A DNA stretch of 56,770 bases, from NCBI RefSeq assembly GCF_001672775.1, contig NZ_LZKJ01000154.1, forward strand, positions 1 through 56,770, written 5' to 3'. Shown one piece after another: positions 41,190-50,065 of the stretch; the stretch's first letter is position 1, and each line of letters begins with the position of its first letter. The DNA comes from Mycobacterium kyorinense. Lineage in GTDB: Bacteria > Actinomycetota > Actinomycetes > Mycobacteriales > Mycobacteriaceae. The notes below the pieces were generated by a model. It was not told the DNA's origin, ran no database searches, and worked only from the letters and a program-made list of their open reading frames with translations. Both the position numbers and the translations under genes were made by a program.

Positions 41190-42380
41190 ATGGGGCAGTT
41201 GTCGCATCGGGAAGACGTCCCGTTTCCAATCTTTGACGCGGATAACCATCTCTACGAGCCGCCGGAAGCGCTGACCAAGTTCCTGCCCAAGGAGTACAAG
41301 GACTTCGTCCAGTACGTGCAGATCAACGGGCGCACCAAGATCGCGCTGCGCGGCGTGATCAGCAACTACATTCCCAACCCGACCTTTGAGGTCGTCGCCA
41401 GGCCGGGCGCCTGGGAGGAGTACTTCAAGTACGGCAACCCGGACGGTAAGTCCAAGCGCGAGCTGTTCGGTGAGCCGATGCGCGCGATCCCGGCTTTCTT
41501 CGAGCCCGGCCCGCGCCTGGAGAAGATGAACGAACTGGGCTTGGACCGCACCCTGATGTTCCCCACGCTGGCCAGCTTGATCGAGGAGCGGCTGCGCGAC
41601 GACCCGGTCGCCATCCACGTCCTGATCCATGCGCTGAACCAGTGGCTCGATGAGGTCTGGGGCTTCAACTACCAGAACCGGATCTTCACCACCCCGGTCA
41701 TCACGTTGCCGATCGTGGAGAAGGCGATCGAGGAGCTGGAGTGGGTGGTCAAGCGTGGTGCCCGCGCCATCCTGGTCCGCCCGGCGCCGGTTCCCGGCTT
41801 CCGCGGCCCGCGGTCGTTCGCGCTGCCCGAGTTCGACCCGTTCTGGGAGCGGGTCGTCGAACACGACGTGCTGGTCGGGATGCACTCGTCCGACAGTGGC
41901 TACTCCCGCTACACCTCCGAATGGGACGGTGCCGACCAGGAGATGCTGCCGTTCCAGACCAACGCGATGGGCATCCTCAACGAGTGGCGGCCGATCCAGG
42001 ACTCGGTGGGGTCGTGGGTGATTCACGGTGCGCTCTACCGCCATCCCAAGCTGAAGGTCGCGATTGTCGAGGCCGGTTCGAAATGGATGACCCCGTTGCT
42101 GGACGGGCTGGCCGAGGTCTTCCGCAAGGCGCCGGAAGCCTTCCCGAGCGACCCGGTAGAGATGGTCAAAAACCGCATCCACGTCAGCCCGTTCTTCGAG
42201 GACGGCATCGACGATCTGGTCAACCTCGTCGGCGTGGATCAGGTCTTGTACGGCTCGGACTGGCCGCACCCGGAAGGGTTGGCGGAGCCGACCTACTACG
42301 TCAATGCGCTGTCGCACCTGTCCGTCGAGGATCAAGCAAAGATCATGGGCGGCAACCTCGGTCGGCTCGTCACGGTGTGA
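41190..42380 (+). CDS. Amidohydrolase family 2 (ACMSD-like) metalloenzyme
   Basis: A 396-residue TIM-barrel amidohydrolase, third paralogue of those at 8204 and 9371. The metal site appears intact: DADNHLYEP at the first strand, LVGMHSSDSGY, VAIVEAGSKWM and YGSDWPHPEG with the catalytic Asp. ATG at 41190 with AAGGAGG upstream. Overlaps the acyl-CoA synthetase by GTGA, so the two are coupled. Family enzymes decarboxylate or hydrolyse small acids; with an operator shared with the FadE unit, a role in the same pathway is inferred. Confidence 0.87.
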   Translation: MGQLSHREDVPFPIFDADNHLYEPPEALTKFLPKEYKDFVQYVQINGRTKIALRGVISNYIPNPTFEVVARPGAWEEYFKYGNPDGKSKRELFGEPMRAIPAFFEPGPRLEKMNELGLDRTLMFPTLASLIEERLRDDPVAIHVLIHALNQWLDEVWGFNYQNRIFTTPVITLPIVEKAIEELEWVVKRGARAILVRPAPVPGFRGPRSFALPEFDPFWERVVEHDVLVGMHSSDSGYSRYTSEWDGADQEMLPFQTNAMGILNEWRPIQDSVGSWVIHGALYRHPKLKVAIVEAGSKWMTPLLDGLAEVFRKAPEAFPSDPVEMVKNRIHVSPFFEDGIDDLVNLVGVDQVLYGSDWPHPEGLAEPTYYVNALSHLSVEDQAKIMGGNLGRLVTV

Positions 42381-43819
42381 CGCCCGCCAGTAGGACCTGG
42401 CAGACCATCCCCGAGATGGTCGTGAGCGCAGCGGACCGCTTCGGCGACGCGGAAGCGATTGTCGACGGTCCGCTGCGCTTGAGCTTCACCGAAGTCGTCG
42501 ATCGAATCCGCCGTGCGGCAGGTGCTTTCGCTGACTTCGGTATCGACAAAGGCGATCGAGTCGCCATCTGGGCGCCGAACTGCGCGGAATGGATCATCGC
42601 GGCGTTCGGGCTGCTCACCGCCGGCGGCGTGCTGGTGCCGGTCAATACACGGTTCACGGCCGACGAAGCCGGCGACATCATCGTCCGCAGCCAGGCCAAA
42701 GCCGTCCTGGTTCAGCAGGGTTTCCTGGGCCAGGACTACACCGCGCCGGCGGGGATACCGATCATCAATCTGAAATCCGACTTTTTGTCCAGCGGTTCGC
42801 CATTCGAGCGGGCGGTGAGCGGCACCGACATCGCCGACATCATCTTCACGTCGGGCACGACCGGCCGCCCGAAGGGCGCGATGATGAATCATCAACAGAC
42901 GCTGCGGATGTATGAAGAGTGGGCCACACTCGCAGATCTGCGCGAGGGCGACCGCTACCTGCAAATCAACCCGTACTTCCACACGTTTGGCTTGAAAGCG
43001 GGTCTCGTCGCGTCCTTCCTCCGCGGTGCGACGATGCTTCCCGTCGCGATGTTCGACATCGGCGCCGTGATGGATCTCATTGACCGCGAACGCATCACGA
43101 TGCTGCCCGGACCGCCGACGCTGTACCACTCATTGCTGAGCGTCACTGACAAGGCCAAGCTGTCGACGTTACGGGCAGGGGTGACCGGCGCCGCCGACAT
43201 CCCTGTCGAACTGGTCCGTCGCATCCACGATGAGCTGCCCTTCCAAACGTTGATGACCGGTTACGGCCTAACCGAAGCGGGCAACGTCACGCTGTCCCGG
43301 CCCGGTGATTCGTTCGAGGCGGTGGCCACAACTGCGGGCCTGCCCTGCGAGGGCGTTGAGGTGCGCATCGCCGACGACGGCGAAGTGCTGGCCCGTGGTT
43401 ACGGCGTCATGCAGGGCTACCTCGACGAGCCCGCGGCGACCGCGCAGGCAATCGACGCCGAAGGATGGTTGCACACCGGCGATATGGGTACGCTTGACGC
43501 GGCGGGTCGGCTACGGATCGACGGGCGCAAGAAGGACATGTTCATCGTGGGCGGGTTCAACGCCTACCCGGCCGAGATCGAGGGCTTCCTGCTGGAACAC
43601 CCCGCAGTTGCCCAGGCCGCTGTGATCGGTGTTCCCGACGAGCGACTCGGCCAGGTGGGCAAAGCCTTCGTGGTGCCGAAAACATCGGTGTCCGAAGGCG
43701 ATTTGATCGCGTGGTCCCGCCAACGGATGGCGGGATTCAAAGCGCCGCGATACGTCGAGTTTCTCGACGAGCTGCCGTTGAATGCCACCGGCAAGGTGAT
43801 GAAGGACAAGCTTCGGTGA
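42377..43819 (+). CDS. Acyl-CoA synthetase (FadD-type, ANL superfamily)
   Basis: A 480-residue adenylate-forming ligase. Motif A3 is IIFTSGTTGRPKGAMM, A5 is LMTGYGLTEAGN, A7 is WLHTGDMGTLD, A8 is GRKKDMFIVGGFNAYPAEIE, and the A10 Lys is in NATGKVMKDKLR. It converts a carboxylic acid, ATP and CoA to an acyl-CoA. At 480 residues it is short for long-chain FadDs (about 540), as seen in ligases for cyclic acids. GTG start at 42377 overlaps the preceding stop. Substrate not determinable; the context suggests an acid generated in the island's pathway. Confidence 0.92.
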   Translation: MTPASRTWQTIPEMVVSAADRFGDAEAIVDGPLRLSFTEVVDRIRRAAGAFADFGIDKGDRVAIWAPNCAEWIIAAFGLLTAGGVLVPVNTRFTADEAGDIIVRSQAKAVLVQQGFLGQDYTAPAGIPIINLKSDFLSSGSPFERAVSGTDIADIIFTSGTTGRPKGAMMNHQQTLRMYEEWATLADLREGDRYLQINPYFHTFGLKAGLVASFLRGATMLPVAMFDIGAVMDLIDRERITMLPGPPTLYHSLLSVTDKAKLSTLRAGVTGAADIPVELVRRIHDELPFQTLMTGYGLTEAGNVTLSRPGDSFEAVATTAGLPCEGVEVRIADDGEVLARGYGVMQGYLDEPAATAQAIDAEGWLHTGDMGTLDAAGRLRIDGRKKDMFIVGGFNAYPAEIEGFLLEHPAVAQAAVIGVPDERLGQVGKAFVVPKTSVSEGDLIAWSRQRMAGFKAPRYVEFLDELPLNATGKVMKDKLR

Positions 43820-44445
43820 GTGCCGTCGAGCCGCATCCGCATTCGATGGTGATCGCATCGGATTACCGAGTTCCAAATCCAGACCGGGTGTGGCCGCTGC
43901 TGAAACGGCGCAAGTCGGCCCTCGCGGATATCGGCGCGCACCATGTGCTCGTCTACAAATCCATCCACGACTACGGGCGCGTGCTGGTGATGATCGGGGT
44001 GCGTAGCAGAGAGCCGATCGTGGAGCTGCTGCGGTCGCGGGTCTTCTTCGACTGGTTCGATGCCGTAGGCGTCGAAGACATTCCAGCAGTCTTCGCCGGG
44101 AAGATCGTCGATCGTTTCGAAGCGTCGCCATCGGCCAAACCGCGGGCACCCGGGGTGGTTGTGGCCGCGATCGCAGCCGTCGACGACGTACCAGCGATGA
44201 GCTTGGACGTACGTCGCGCGCTCGACAAGTTCACCACTGCGGGCGTGCGGAAGACGTGGCTTTTCCAGGCTTTCGACGACGGGCAGGAAGTGATGATCCT
44301 GCAGGAACTCGACGACGAGGACAGTGTGCGGAGCTGGATCGACCATCCTGACGCGGCCGCGCAGTGGATGACCGGCCTGGGTAGGGGAGCATACCCGCCG
44401 CTGTTCGTGGGCAGATTCATGGACATGATGCGGATCGAGGACTGA
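43816..44445 (+). CDS. Protein of unknown function linked to an acyl-CoA synthetase
   Basis: A 209-residue cytosolic protein with GTG start overlapping the FadD stop. It appears to contain two similar halves: residues 10–100 (MVIASDYRVPNPDRVWPLLKRRKSALADIG, ending at AGKIVDRFE) and 110–205 (VVVAAIAAVDDVPAM, ending at YPPLFVGRFMDMMRIE), each compatible with a dimeric alpha/beta-barrel (ferredoxin-like) fold; this is a guess from strand pattern. Not recognised by name. Fixed coupling to a CoA ligase suggests a role in the same pathway, perhaps as an isomerase or accessory protein. Confidence 0.7.
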   Translation: MSAVEPHPHSMVIASDYRVPNPDRVWPLLKRRKSALADIGAHHVLVYKSIHDYGRVLVMIGVRSREPIVELLRSRVFFDWFDAVGVEDIPAVFAGKIVDRFEASPSAKPRAPGVVVAAIAAVDDVPAMSLDVRRALDKFTTAGVRKTWLFQAFDDGQEVMILQELDDEDSVRSWIDHPDAAAQWMTGLGRGAYPPLFVGRFMDMMRIED

Positions 44446-44512
44446 ACGGACCGCTAGCCCCATGGCGGCGACCCGCTGCGCCCGGCGCCCTTCGCCGCGC
44501 TTGCGATCGCCG

Positions 44513-46180
44513 CTAGCGACGCGCGCTGCCGTCCGGCGACGTGGGCCGCGCCAGTTCGATGAGCAGTTCGGGAATGTCGAAGCGCGGAACGACGGCTTCG
44601 ACGAGCACCATCCGGTCTTGATGCTCGGCGGCGGCGGTCAGGGCGTCGTCGAGCTCACCGTAGGTCTTCGCCCGGAATGTCAGCTGGTTGGTCACACCGA
44701 GCGCAGCGGCGACTTTCGACCAGTCCCAGCTCACAATGTCGTTGTAGGGGGCGGTCTTTCCATGAATCGCCCGCTCGACGGTGTAGCCGTCGTTGTTGAC
44801 CACCACGACCACCGGCGAGAGCTTTTCGCGGGAGATCACGCCCAGTTCTTGCACGGTGAGCTGAGCTGCTCCGTCACCGATCAACAGCACCGGCCGGCGA
44901 TCCGGATGGGCCAGCCCCGCACCGAGCATGGCGGGCAGCGTGTAACCGATCGACCCCCACAGGGGCTGGCCGATAAACGTCACCCCGCGCGGAAGCCGGT
45001 GCGCCGCCATACCGTAGAACGAGGTGCCCTGATCGGCGAGCACCACATTGCCCGGCGTCAGCGCGTCACAAAGCCTGTCCCACAAAACCTCCTGGCTCAG
45101 TGGCCGCTCCCGCTCCGGCGGATCCCGGCTGACGTCGTCGGCCGTGGGCGTGATCGCCGGCGACTTCACGGCGCGCCGGTCGAGGATTTCGGTGAGCGCC
45201 GTCAACGCCGCGGGCAACTCTACCGGAGCGAAAACCTGTGTGCCAACGGTGCTTTGTTCCGCACCGATATCGATGGTGCGCGCCGGGTCGATGCGCTGGC
45301 TGAAGAATCCGCTGACCATGTCGGTGAACACCACGCCTGCGGTGACCAGGACGGGCGCCTCTTCGATCGCCCGGCGTACCGGCTCGGCGCTGGCCGCGCC
45401 GGCGTAGATGCCCAAAAAGTTGGGCGAGCTCTCGTCGACCAGACTTTTGCCCCACATCAGCGTGGCATGCGGCACCACATCGGCGGCCAGCAACGCCTCG
45501 AGTTCGTCGACGGCATGCAACCGGTGCACCAGGAAGTCCGCCAACACCGTGAGCTGGTGCTCACCGATGAGTTCGGTTGCGGCGTCGGCGAACAGCGCCA
45601 GCGCGCGCGGGCTGGTGCCGCCGGTGTATCGCGGCAGTGGCGCGGCGGGCGGCTCGGTTTCGAAACGTGCCACGTCAGTGGGCAGCAGCAGGTAGCCGGG
45701 CTGCTTCTGCTCACGTACCTCAGACAGCACGCGGTCGATTTCCCGGGTTGCCGTTGCCGGCATGAGACTGGCTTGGGCGCAGGTGATTTCCCGGCTGATC
45801 CGCAGGAAGTGCTCGAAGTCGCCGTCGCCGAGCGAATGATGAAGTGCCCGGCGCGTCCCCTGCGCGTCTTTGGAAGGTCCGCCGACGATGTGCACCACTG
45901 GGACGTGCTCGGCATAGCTGCCCGCGATCGCATTGGCCACAGATAGCTCGCCGACCCCGAATGTCGTTACCACAGCTGCCATTCCGCGAAGCCGGCCGTA
46001 GCCGTCGGCGGCATAGCCGGCATTGAGTTCGTTGGCGTTGCCCACCCATCGAAGGTCAGGGTGGGCCACGATGTGGTCGAGGAATTCGAGGTTGTAGTCG
46101 CCGGGAACTCCGAAGACGTGCTCGACGCCCAGTTCGACGAGGCGGTCCAGCAGGTAGTCGCCGACGGTATAGACAGTCAC
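44513..46180 (-). CDS. kdc: Alpha-keto-acid decarboxylase (ThDP-dependent)
   Basis: A 555-residue thiamin-diphosphate enzyme equivalent, by memory, to Rv0853c Kdc. Catalytic features: Glu in [17 protein letters not shown], the His pair in [13 protein letters not shown], and the ThDP/Mg motif [16 protein letters not shown] ending in [13 protein letters not shown]. It removes CO2 from branched-chain or aromatic alpha-keto acids to give aldehydes. GTG at 46180 gives [14 protein letters not shown], the usual start. It is divergent from the SRPBCC gene at 46246 and marks the left edge of the region conserved with M. tuberculosis. Confidence 0.93.
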   Translation of the reverse strand: MTVYTVGDYLLDRLVELGVEHVFGVPGDYNLEFLDHIVAHPDLRWVGNANELNAGYAADGYGRLRGMAAVVTTFGVGELSVANAIAGSYAEHVPVVHIVGGPSKDAQGTRRALHHSLGDGDFEHFLRISREITCAQASLMPATATREIDRVLSEVREQKQPGYLLLPTDVARFETEPPAAPLPRYTGGTSPRALALFADAATELIGEHQLTVLADFLVHRLHAVDELEALLAADVVPHATLMWGKSLVDESSPNFLGIYAGAASAEPVRRAIEEAPVLVTAGVVFTDMVSGFFSQRIDPARTIDIGAEQSTVGTQVFAPVELPAALTALTEILDRRAVKSPAITPTADDVSRDPPERERPLSQEVLWDRLCDALTPGNVVLADQGTSFYGMAAHRLPRGVTFIGQPLWGSIGYTLPAMLGAGLAHPDRRPVLLIGDGAAQLTVQELGVISREKLSPVVVVVNNDGYTVERAIHGKTAPYNDIVSWDWSKVAAALGVTNQLTFRAKTYGELDDALTAAAEHQDRMVLVEAVVPRFDIPELLIELARPTSPDGSARR

Positions 46181-46245
46181 CAGACCGACGCTACGCTGCG
46201 TCGAAAATACCACCGGGCAAGACGCGGCCTCGCTATGGTGCGACC

Positions 46246-46686
46246 ATGGCAGTGCAGGATTCCCGCGAAGTCGTCATCGAAGCAAGCCCGGAGGAGATCC
46301 TCGACGTCATCGCCGACGTCGAGAACACGCCGTCCTGGTCGCCGCAGTACCAGAGCGCCGAAATACTTGACACCCACGACAGCGGTCGGCCGCGCCGGGT
46401 GAAGATGAAAATCAAGGCCGCCGGCCTCACCGATGAGCAGGTCGTCGAATACACCTGGGCAGCCGACAGCGTCAGCTGGACCTTGGTGTCGGCGGGGCAA
46501 TTGAAGGCCCAGGACGCCAAGTACACGCTGACACCCCAAGGCGACAAGACCAAGGTCCGATTCGACATGGACGTCGACCCGTCCGTGCCGATCCCCGGAT
46601 TTCTGCTCAAACGCACGATGAAGGGCGGCATGGAAACCGCCACCGACGGACTGCGCAAACAGGTGCTCAAAGTCAAGAAGGGCTGA
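46246..46686 (+). CDS. SRPBCC (polyketide cyclase-like) protein, Rv0854-type
   Basis: A 146-residue START-like/SRPBCC protein beginning [36 protein letters not shown], the standard first strand and helix of the fold. Two paralogues follow at 47813 and 48280. The fold binds hydrophobic ligands in a central cavity; the function of this mycobacterial set is not known to me. It is followed 6 bp later by far, so the two are likely co-transcribed. Confidence 0.88.
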   Translation: MAVQDSREVVIEASPEEILDVIADVENTPSWSPQYQSAEILDTHDSGRPRRVKMKIKAAGLTDEQVVEYTWAADSVSWTLVSAGQLKAQDAKYTLTPQGDKTKVRFDMDVDPSVPIPGFLLKRTMKGGMETATDGLRKQVLKVKKG

Positions 46687-46692
46687 CTGTCG

Positions 46693-47772
46693 ATGACGCA
46701 CCCCGGACCGCTGGCGGGCGTGCGCGTCATTGAACTCGGCGGCATCGGGCCCGGTCCGCACGCGGGGATGATGCTCGCCGACCTGGGTGCCGATGTGGTC
46801 CGGGTGCGCCGCCCCGGCGGCCTGGTCATGCCGGCCGAAGACCGCGACCTGCTGCACCGCGGCAAACGCATCGTCGACCTCGACGTCAAGACGCAGCCCG
46901 GACAGCTGCTCGAGCTGGCCGCCAACGCCGACGTGTTGCTGGACTGCTTCCGGCCGGGCACCTGTGAGCGCCTCGGAATCGGTCCCGAGGATTGCGCTGC
47001 GGTCAATCCCCGATTGATCTTCGCGCGGATCACCGGCTGGGGGCAGGACGGGCCGCGGGCCGCGACGGCCGGCCACGACATCAACTATCTGTCGCAGACC
47101 GGGGCGCTGTCGGCACTGGGCTACCGCGACCGACCGCCGATGCCGCCGCTGAACCTGGTCGCCGACTTCGGTGGTGGCTCGATGTTGGTGTTGCTGGGCA
47201 TTGTGGCCGCGCTGTATGAGCGGGAGCGGTCCGGGCTCGGTCAGGTCGTCGACGCGGCGATGGTCGACGGCGTCAGCGTGCTGGCCCAGATGATGTGGAC
47301 GATGAAATCGACCGGGGCCCTGCGCGACGAGCGCGAATCGTTTCTGCTCGACGGCGGCGCGCCGTTCTACCGCTGCTATGAGACCGCCGACGGCAAGTAC
47401 CTGGCCGTCGGCGCCATCGAGCCGCAGTTCTTCGCCGAGTTGCTGCGTGGGCTCGAGTTGTCCGCCGACGAGGTGCCGGGCCAACTCGACATCGGGTCGT
47501 ATCCGCGGATGCGCGAGATTTTCACCGAATGCTTCGCCAGCAAGACCCGCGACGAGTGGGCGGAGATCTTCGCGGGCACCGACGCATGTGTCACCCCGGT
47601 TTTGACGTGGGCCGAGGCCGCCGGTGATGCGCACATGACCGCACGCGCGACGGTGATTAGCGCGCACGGCGTCGAGCAGGCCGCTCCGGCGCCGCGGTTT
47701 TCCCGCACGCCGGCCGGTCCGGTCACGCCGCCGCCGAACGGGACGACAGCCCTGGGCGACATCGGCTGGTAA
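46693..47772 (+). CDS. far: Fatty-acid-CoA racemase (alpha-methylacyl-CoA racemase family)
   Basis: A 359-residue family III CoA-transferase-fold racemase. The catalytic pair is H128 in AGHDINYL and D158 in LVADFGGG, positions matching those of the characterised M. tuberculosis Mcr (H126/D156) almost exactly. The start LAGVRVIELGGIGPGPHAGMMLADLGADVVRVRRPG is typical. It would epimerise (2R)/(2S)-methylacyl-CoA so that branched chains can enter beta-oxidation. It sits between SRPBCC genes as Rv0855 (far) does in M. tuberculosis. The neighbour fadA/fadB supports a beta-oxidation role. Confidence 0.92.
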   Translation: MTHPGPLAGVRVIELGGIGPGPHAGMMLADLGADVVRVRRPGGLVMPAEDRDLLHRGKRIVDLDVKTQPGQLLELAANADVLLDCFRPGTCERLGIGPEDCAAVNPRLIFARITGWGQDGPRAATAGHDINYLSQTGALSALGYRDRPPMPPLNLVADFGGGSMLVLLGIVAALYERERSGLGQVVDAAMVDGVSVLAQMMWTMKSTGALRDERESFLLDGGAPFYRCYETADGKYLAVGAIEPQFFAELLRGLELSADEVPGQLDIGSYPRMREIFTECFASKTRDEWAEIFAGTDACVTPVLTWAEAAGDAHMTARATVISAHGVEQAAPAPRFSRTPAGPVTPPPNGTTALGDIGW

Positions 47773-47812
47773 TCCCGGTCGCGAGCCCGGTCCGGTTATA
47801 AGCTTGGTGCCA

Positions 47813-48268
47813 GTGGCCGTACGAGCATCACGCGAAATCGTCATCGACGCGCCGCCGGATGCGATCCTCGACGCGCTAGCTGACATTGGCTCGGTGCCGT
47901 CCTGGTCGTCGGTTCACAAACGGGCCGAGGTGCTGGACTGCTATCCCGACGGTCGTCCCCACCACGTGAAGGTGACCGTCAAGGTGGTCGGCATTGTCGA
48001 CAAGGAAGTTGTCGAATACCACTGGGGCCCTGACTGGGTCGTGTGGGATGCGCGCAAAACGGGTCAGCAACATGGGCAGCACGTCGAATACACGCTGCAA
48101 CGCGAAGGCGACGACAAAACCCGCGTGCGATTCGACATCACCCTGGAGCCGTCGGCCCCGCTGCCCGAGTTTCTGGTCAACCGCGCCCGCAAAAGGATCC
48201 TGCACGCCGCCACTGAGGGGCTGCGCAGACGGGTGATGGGTGTCGACCGGCCGGATCAGCAGGGCTGA
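47813..48268 (+). CDS. SRPBCC family protein, Rv0856-type
   Basis: A 151-residue SRPBCC protein, second of three. GTG at 47813 is chosen so that the protein starts VAVRASREIVIDAPPDAILDALADIGSVPSWS, aligned with its paralogues; TTG 47804 and GTG 47807 are alternatives. Strands YHWGPDWVVWD and RVRFDITLEPSAPLPEFLVNRARK are shared almost word for word with the gene at 48280. Confidence 0.87.
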   Translation: MAVRASREIVIDAPPDAILDALADIGSVPSWSSVHKRAEVLDCYPDGRPHHVKVTVKVVGIVDKEVVEYHWGPDWVVWDARKTGQQHGQHVEYTLQREGDDKTRVRFDITLEPSAPLPEFLVNRARKRILHAATEGLRRRVMGVDRPDQQG

Positions 48269-48279
48269 GGGCGGGACCG

Positions 48280-48738
48280 GTGGCCGTACAAGCGTCGCGA
48301 GAAATCGTCATCGACGCGCCGCCGGACGTGGTCATGGCGGCGCTCGCCGATGTCAGCACGTTGACGTCGTGGTCAACGGTGCACCGACGGGTCGAAGTGC
48401 TCGACCGCTACGAAGACGGCCGGCCGCATCATGTGCGGGCCACTATCAAGATCTTCGGGTTGGTCGACAAAGAGATCCTCGAATATCACTGGGGTCCGGA
48501 CTGGGTGGTCTGGGATGCCGAAGAGACCTTCCAGCAGCGTGGGCAGCATGTCGAGTACAGCCTCAAGCGTGAGGGTGTCGACAAAACGCGGGTGCGCTTC
48601 GACATCACCGTCGAGCCGTCGGGACCGGTGCCGGAGTTCATCGTCAAGCGGGCCAGCAACATCGTGCTCGGCGCGGCGACAGAGGGCCTACGCAAGCGGG
48701 TCATGGGTGGCGAGAGCGCAACACCGCCAAACGCTTGA
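48280..48738 (+). CDS. SRPBCC family protein, Rv0857-type
   Basis: A 152-residue SRPBCC protein, third of the set and most similar to the one 12 bp upstream (about two-thirds identical by eye: REIVIDAPPDVVMAALADVSTLTSWSTV, EYHWGPDWVVWD). The pair looks like a tandem duplication. GTG start at 48280. Its 3' end overlaps the convergent aminotransferase gene by 38 bp. Confidence 0.87.
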   Translation: MAVQASREIVIDAPPDVVMAALADVSTLTSWSTVHRRVEVLDRYEDGRPHHVRATIKIFGLVDKEILEYHWGPDWVVWDAEETFQQRGQHVEYSLKREGVDKTRVRFDITVEPSGPVPEFIVKRASNIVLGAATEGLRKRVMGGESATPPNA

Positions 48739-49873
48739 TCGCCTCGTCCAGAGTGTCTTCGCGTTTGGCAAAAGTGAAGCGCACCAGGTGATTCCAAAGC
48801 TTGCCGGCGTCCGGTTCGCAGAACGCCGACATCGGGATCGCCGCCACGCCGGCCTGCTCCGGTAACGCCGCGCAGAACGCCGTGCTGTCGTCGTAGCCGA
48901 GCGGGCGGGGGTCGGCACACAGAAAGTAGGTGCCCGAGCTGTCGTGCACTTCGAAGCCGATCTCAGTCAGCCCGTTGGCGAGCCGGTCGCGTCGTTGCTG
49001 CAACGAGGACCGCAGTGCGGCCACCCAGGCGTCTTCGGTGTTGAGTGCGTGGGCCACCGCGGGTTGAAACGGCGCCCCGCCGACGTAGCTCAAGTACTGT
49101 TTGGCCGCCCGCAGCCCGATGATGAGTTCGGCTGGCCCGCAAGCCCATCCGATCTTCCAGCCGGTGCAGTTGAACATCTTGGCGGCACTGGAAATCGTAA
49201 TCGTGCGCTCGGCCATGCCGTCGAAGCCGGCCAGTGGTAGATGCCGGCGGCCATCGTAGACCAGATGCTCGTAGACCTCGTCGGTGATGACCAGCAGCTC
49301 GGCGTGGACGGCGATCTCGGCGATGGCCGTCAGTTCTGTCTCGCTCAGCACCATGCCGGTCGGGTTGTGCGGCGAGTTGACGATCAGCGCCTTGGTCCGC
49401 GGTGTCACCGCACGCCGCAGCGCGTCGATATCCAGCGCGAAGCCGCGGCCGTCGGGCACCAACGGCACGACGACCCGTTGTGCGCCGGCCATGGCCACCA
49501 CCGGCGAGTAGGAGTCGTAGAACGGCTGGATCAGGATCACCTCGGAGCCGGGCTCGACCAGGCCCAGCACCGCCGACGCGATGGCCTCGGTGGCCCCGAC
49601 GGTGACCAGCACCTCGGTATCCGGGTCGTAGTCGATGCCGAAATGCCGTTTGCGCTGTGCGGCGACGGCTTCTCGCAGCGGTGCGATGCCCAGGCCCGGC
49701 GGATATTGGTTGACGCCGTCGGCGATAGCGTCCTGAGCGGCCTTGAGCATTCCCGGCGGCCCGTCCTCGTCGGGAAAACCCTGCCCGAGGTTCACCGCGC
49801 CGATCCGGGCCGCCAGCGCCGACATCTCGGCGAACACCGTCGTCGCATACGGCCGCAACCGCGACACCGTCAT
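48701..49873 (-). CDS. dapC: Pyridoxal-phosphate aminotransferase (DapC-type, Rv0858c)
   Basis: A 390-residue class I/II aminotransferase starting MTVSRLRPYATTVFAEMSALAARIGAVNLGQGFPDEDGPP. The PLP-binding lysine is in SSAAKMFNCTGWKIGWA, substrate motifs include NSPHNPTG and DEVYEHL, and the Arg that binds the carboxylate is in VRFTFAKRED. In M. tuberculosis the orthologue is annotated as N-succinyldiaminopimelate aminotransferase for lysine/peptidoglycan synthesis. The frame runs upstream to 49969, but that part is a translated DNA repeat; the ATG at 49873 is correct. Overlaps the SRPBCC gene convergently. Confidence 0.92.
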   Translation of the reverse strand: MTVSRLRPYATTVFAEMSALAARIGAVNLGQGFPDEDGPPGMLKAAQDAIADGVNQYPPGLGIAPLREAVAAQRKRHFGIDYDPDTEVLVTVGATEAIASAVLGLVEPGSEVILIQPFYDSYSPVVAMAGAQRVVVPLVPDGRGFALDIDALRRAVTPRTKALIVNSPHNPTGMVLSETELTAIAEIAVHAELLVITDEVYEHLVYDGRRHLPLAGFDGMAERTITISSAAKMFNCTGWKIGWACGPAELIIGLRAAKQYLSYVGGAPFQPAVAHALNTEDAWVAALRSSLQQRRDRLANGLTEIGFEVHDSSGTYFLCADPRPLGYDDSTAFCAALPEQAGVAAIPMSAFCEPDAGKLWNHLVRFTFAKREDTLDEAIKRLAVLRSRHP

Positions 49874-49890
49874 GGTCGTCGAGCTTAAAG

Positions 49891-49920
49891 CGCCGAGCGT
49901 GAACGTAGCTTCACGCTCGG
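49891..49920. repeat. 30-bp perfect hairpin (12-bp stem)
   Basis: Arms GCCGAGCGTGAA and TTCACGCTCGGC enclose the loop CGTAGC. It lies in the divergent gap between dapC and fadA, 17 bases upstream of the dapC start. It resembles short palindromic repeats scattered through mycobacterial intergenic regions. A related word, GAACGTAGCT, recurs after fadB at 53431. Confidence 0.8.
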
Positions 49921-49957
49921 CATCGAAAGTGAACGTAGCTTCACGCTCGGCATCGAA
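49898..49957. repeat. Two tandem copies of a 30-bp unit
   Basis: The unit begins GTGAACGTAGCTTCACGCTC and ends CGGCATCGAAA. Copies at 49898–49927 and 49928–49957 are identical, so the hairpin core occurs twice; the second copy keeps only a 5-bp stem (GTGAA/TTCAC). Recent duplication or slippage is likely. Confidence 0.85.
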
Positions 49958-50065
49958 AAAGGCTCCCAACCAACAGGTTGATCGGCCGCCCTGTTAGGCT
50001 GGCCGGCAGAGGACTAGCGTCCCCGATGGACGGATCCGAAACCCACGTGTGAAGAGGAATCAGCC

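Noticed and set aside
49874..49969. N-terminal extension of the DapC-type aminotransferase with a repeated FDAEREATFT peptide
   Set aside because: It is translation of the tandem DNA repeat; the family N-terminus MTVSRLRPYATTVFAEM starts at 49873.
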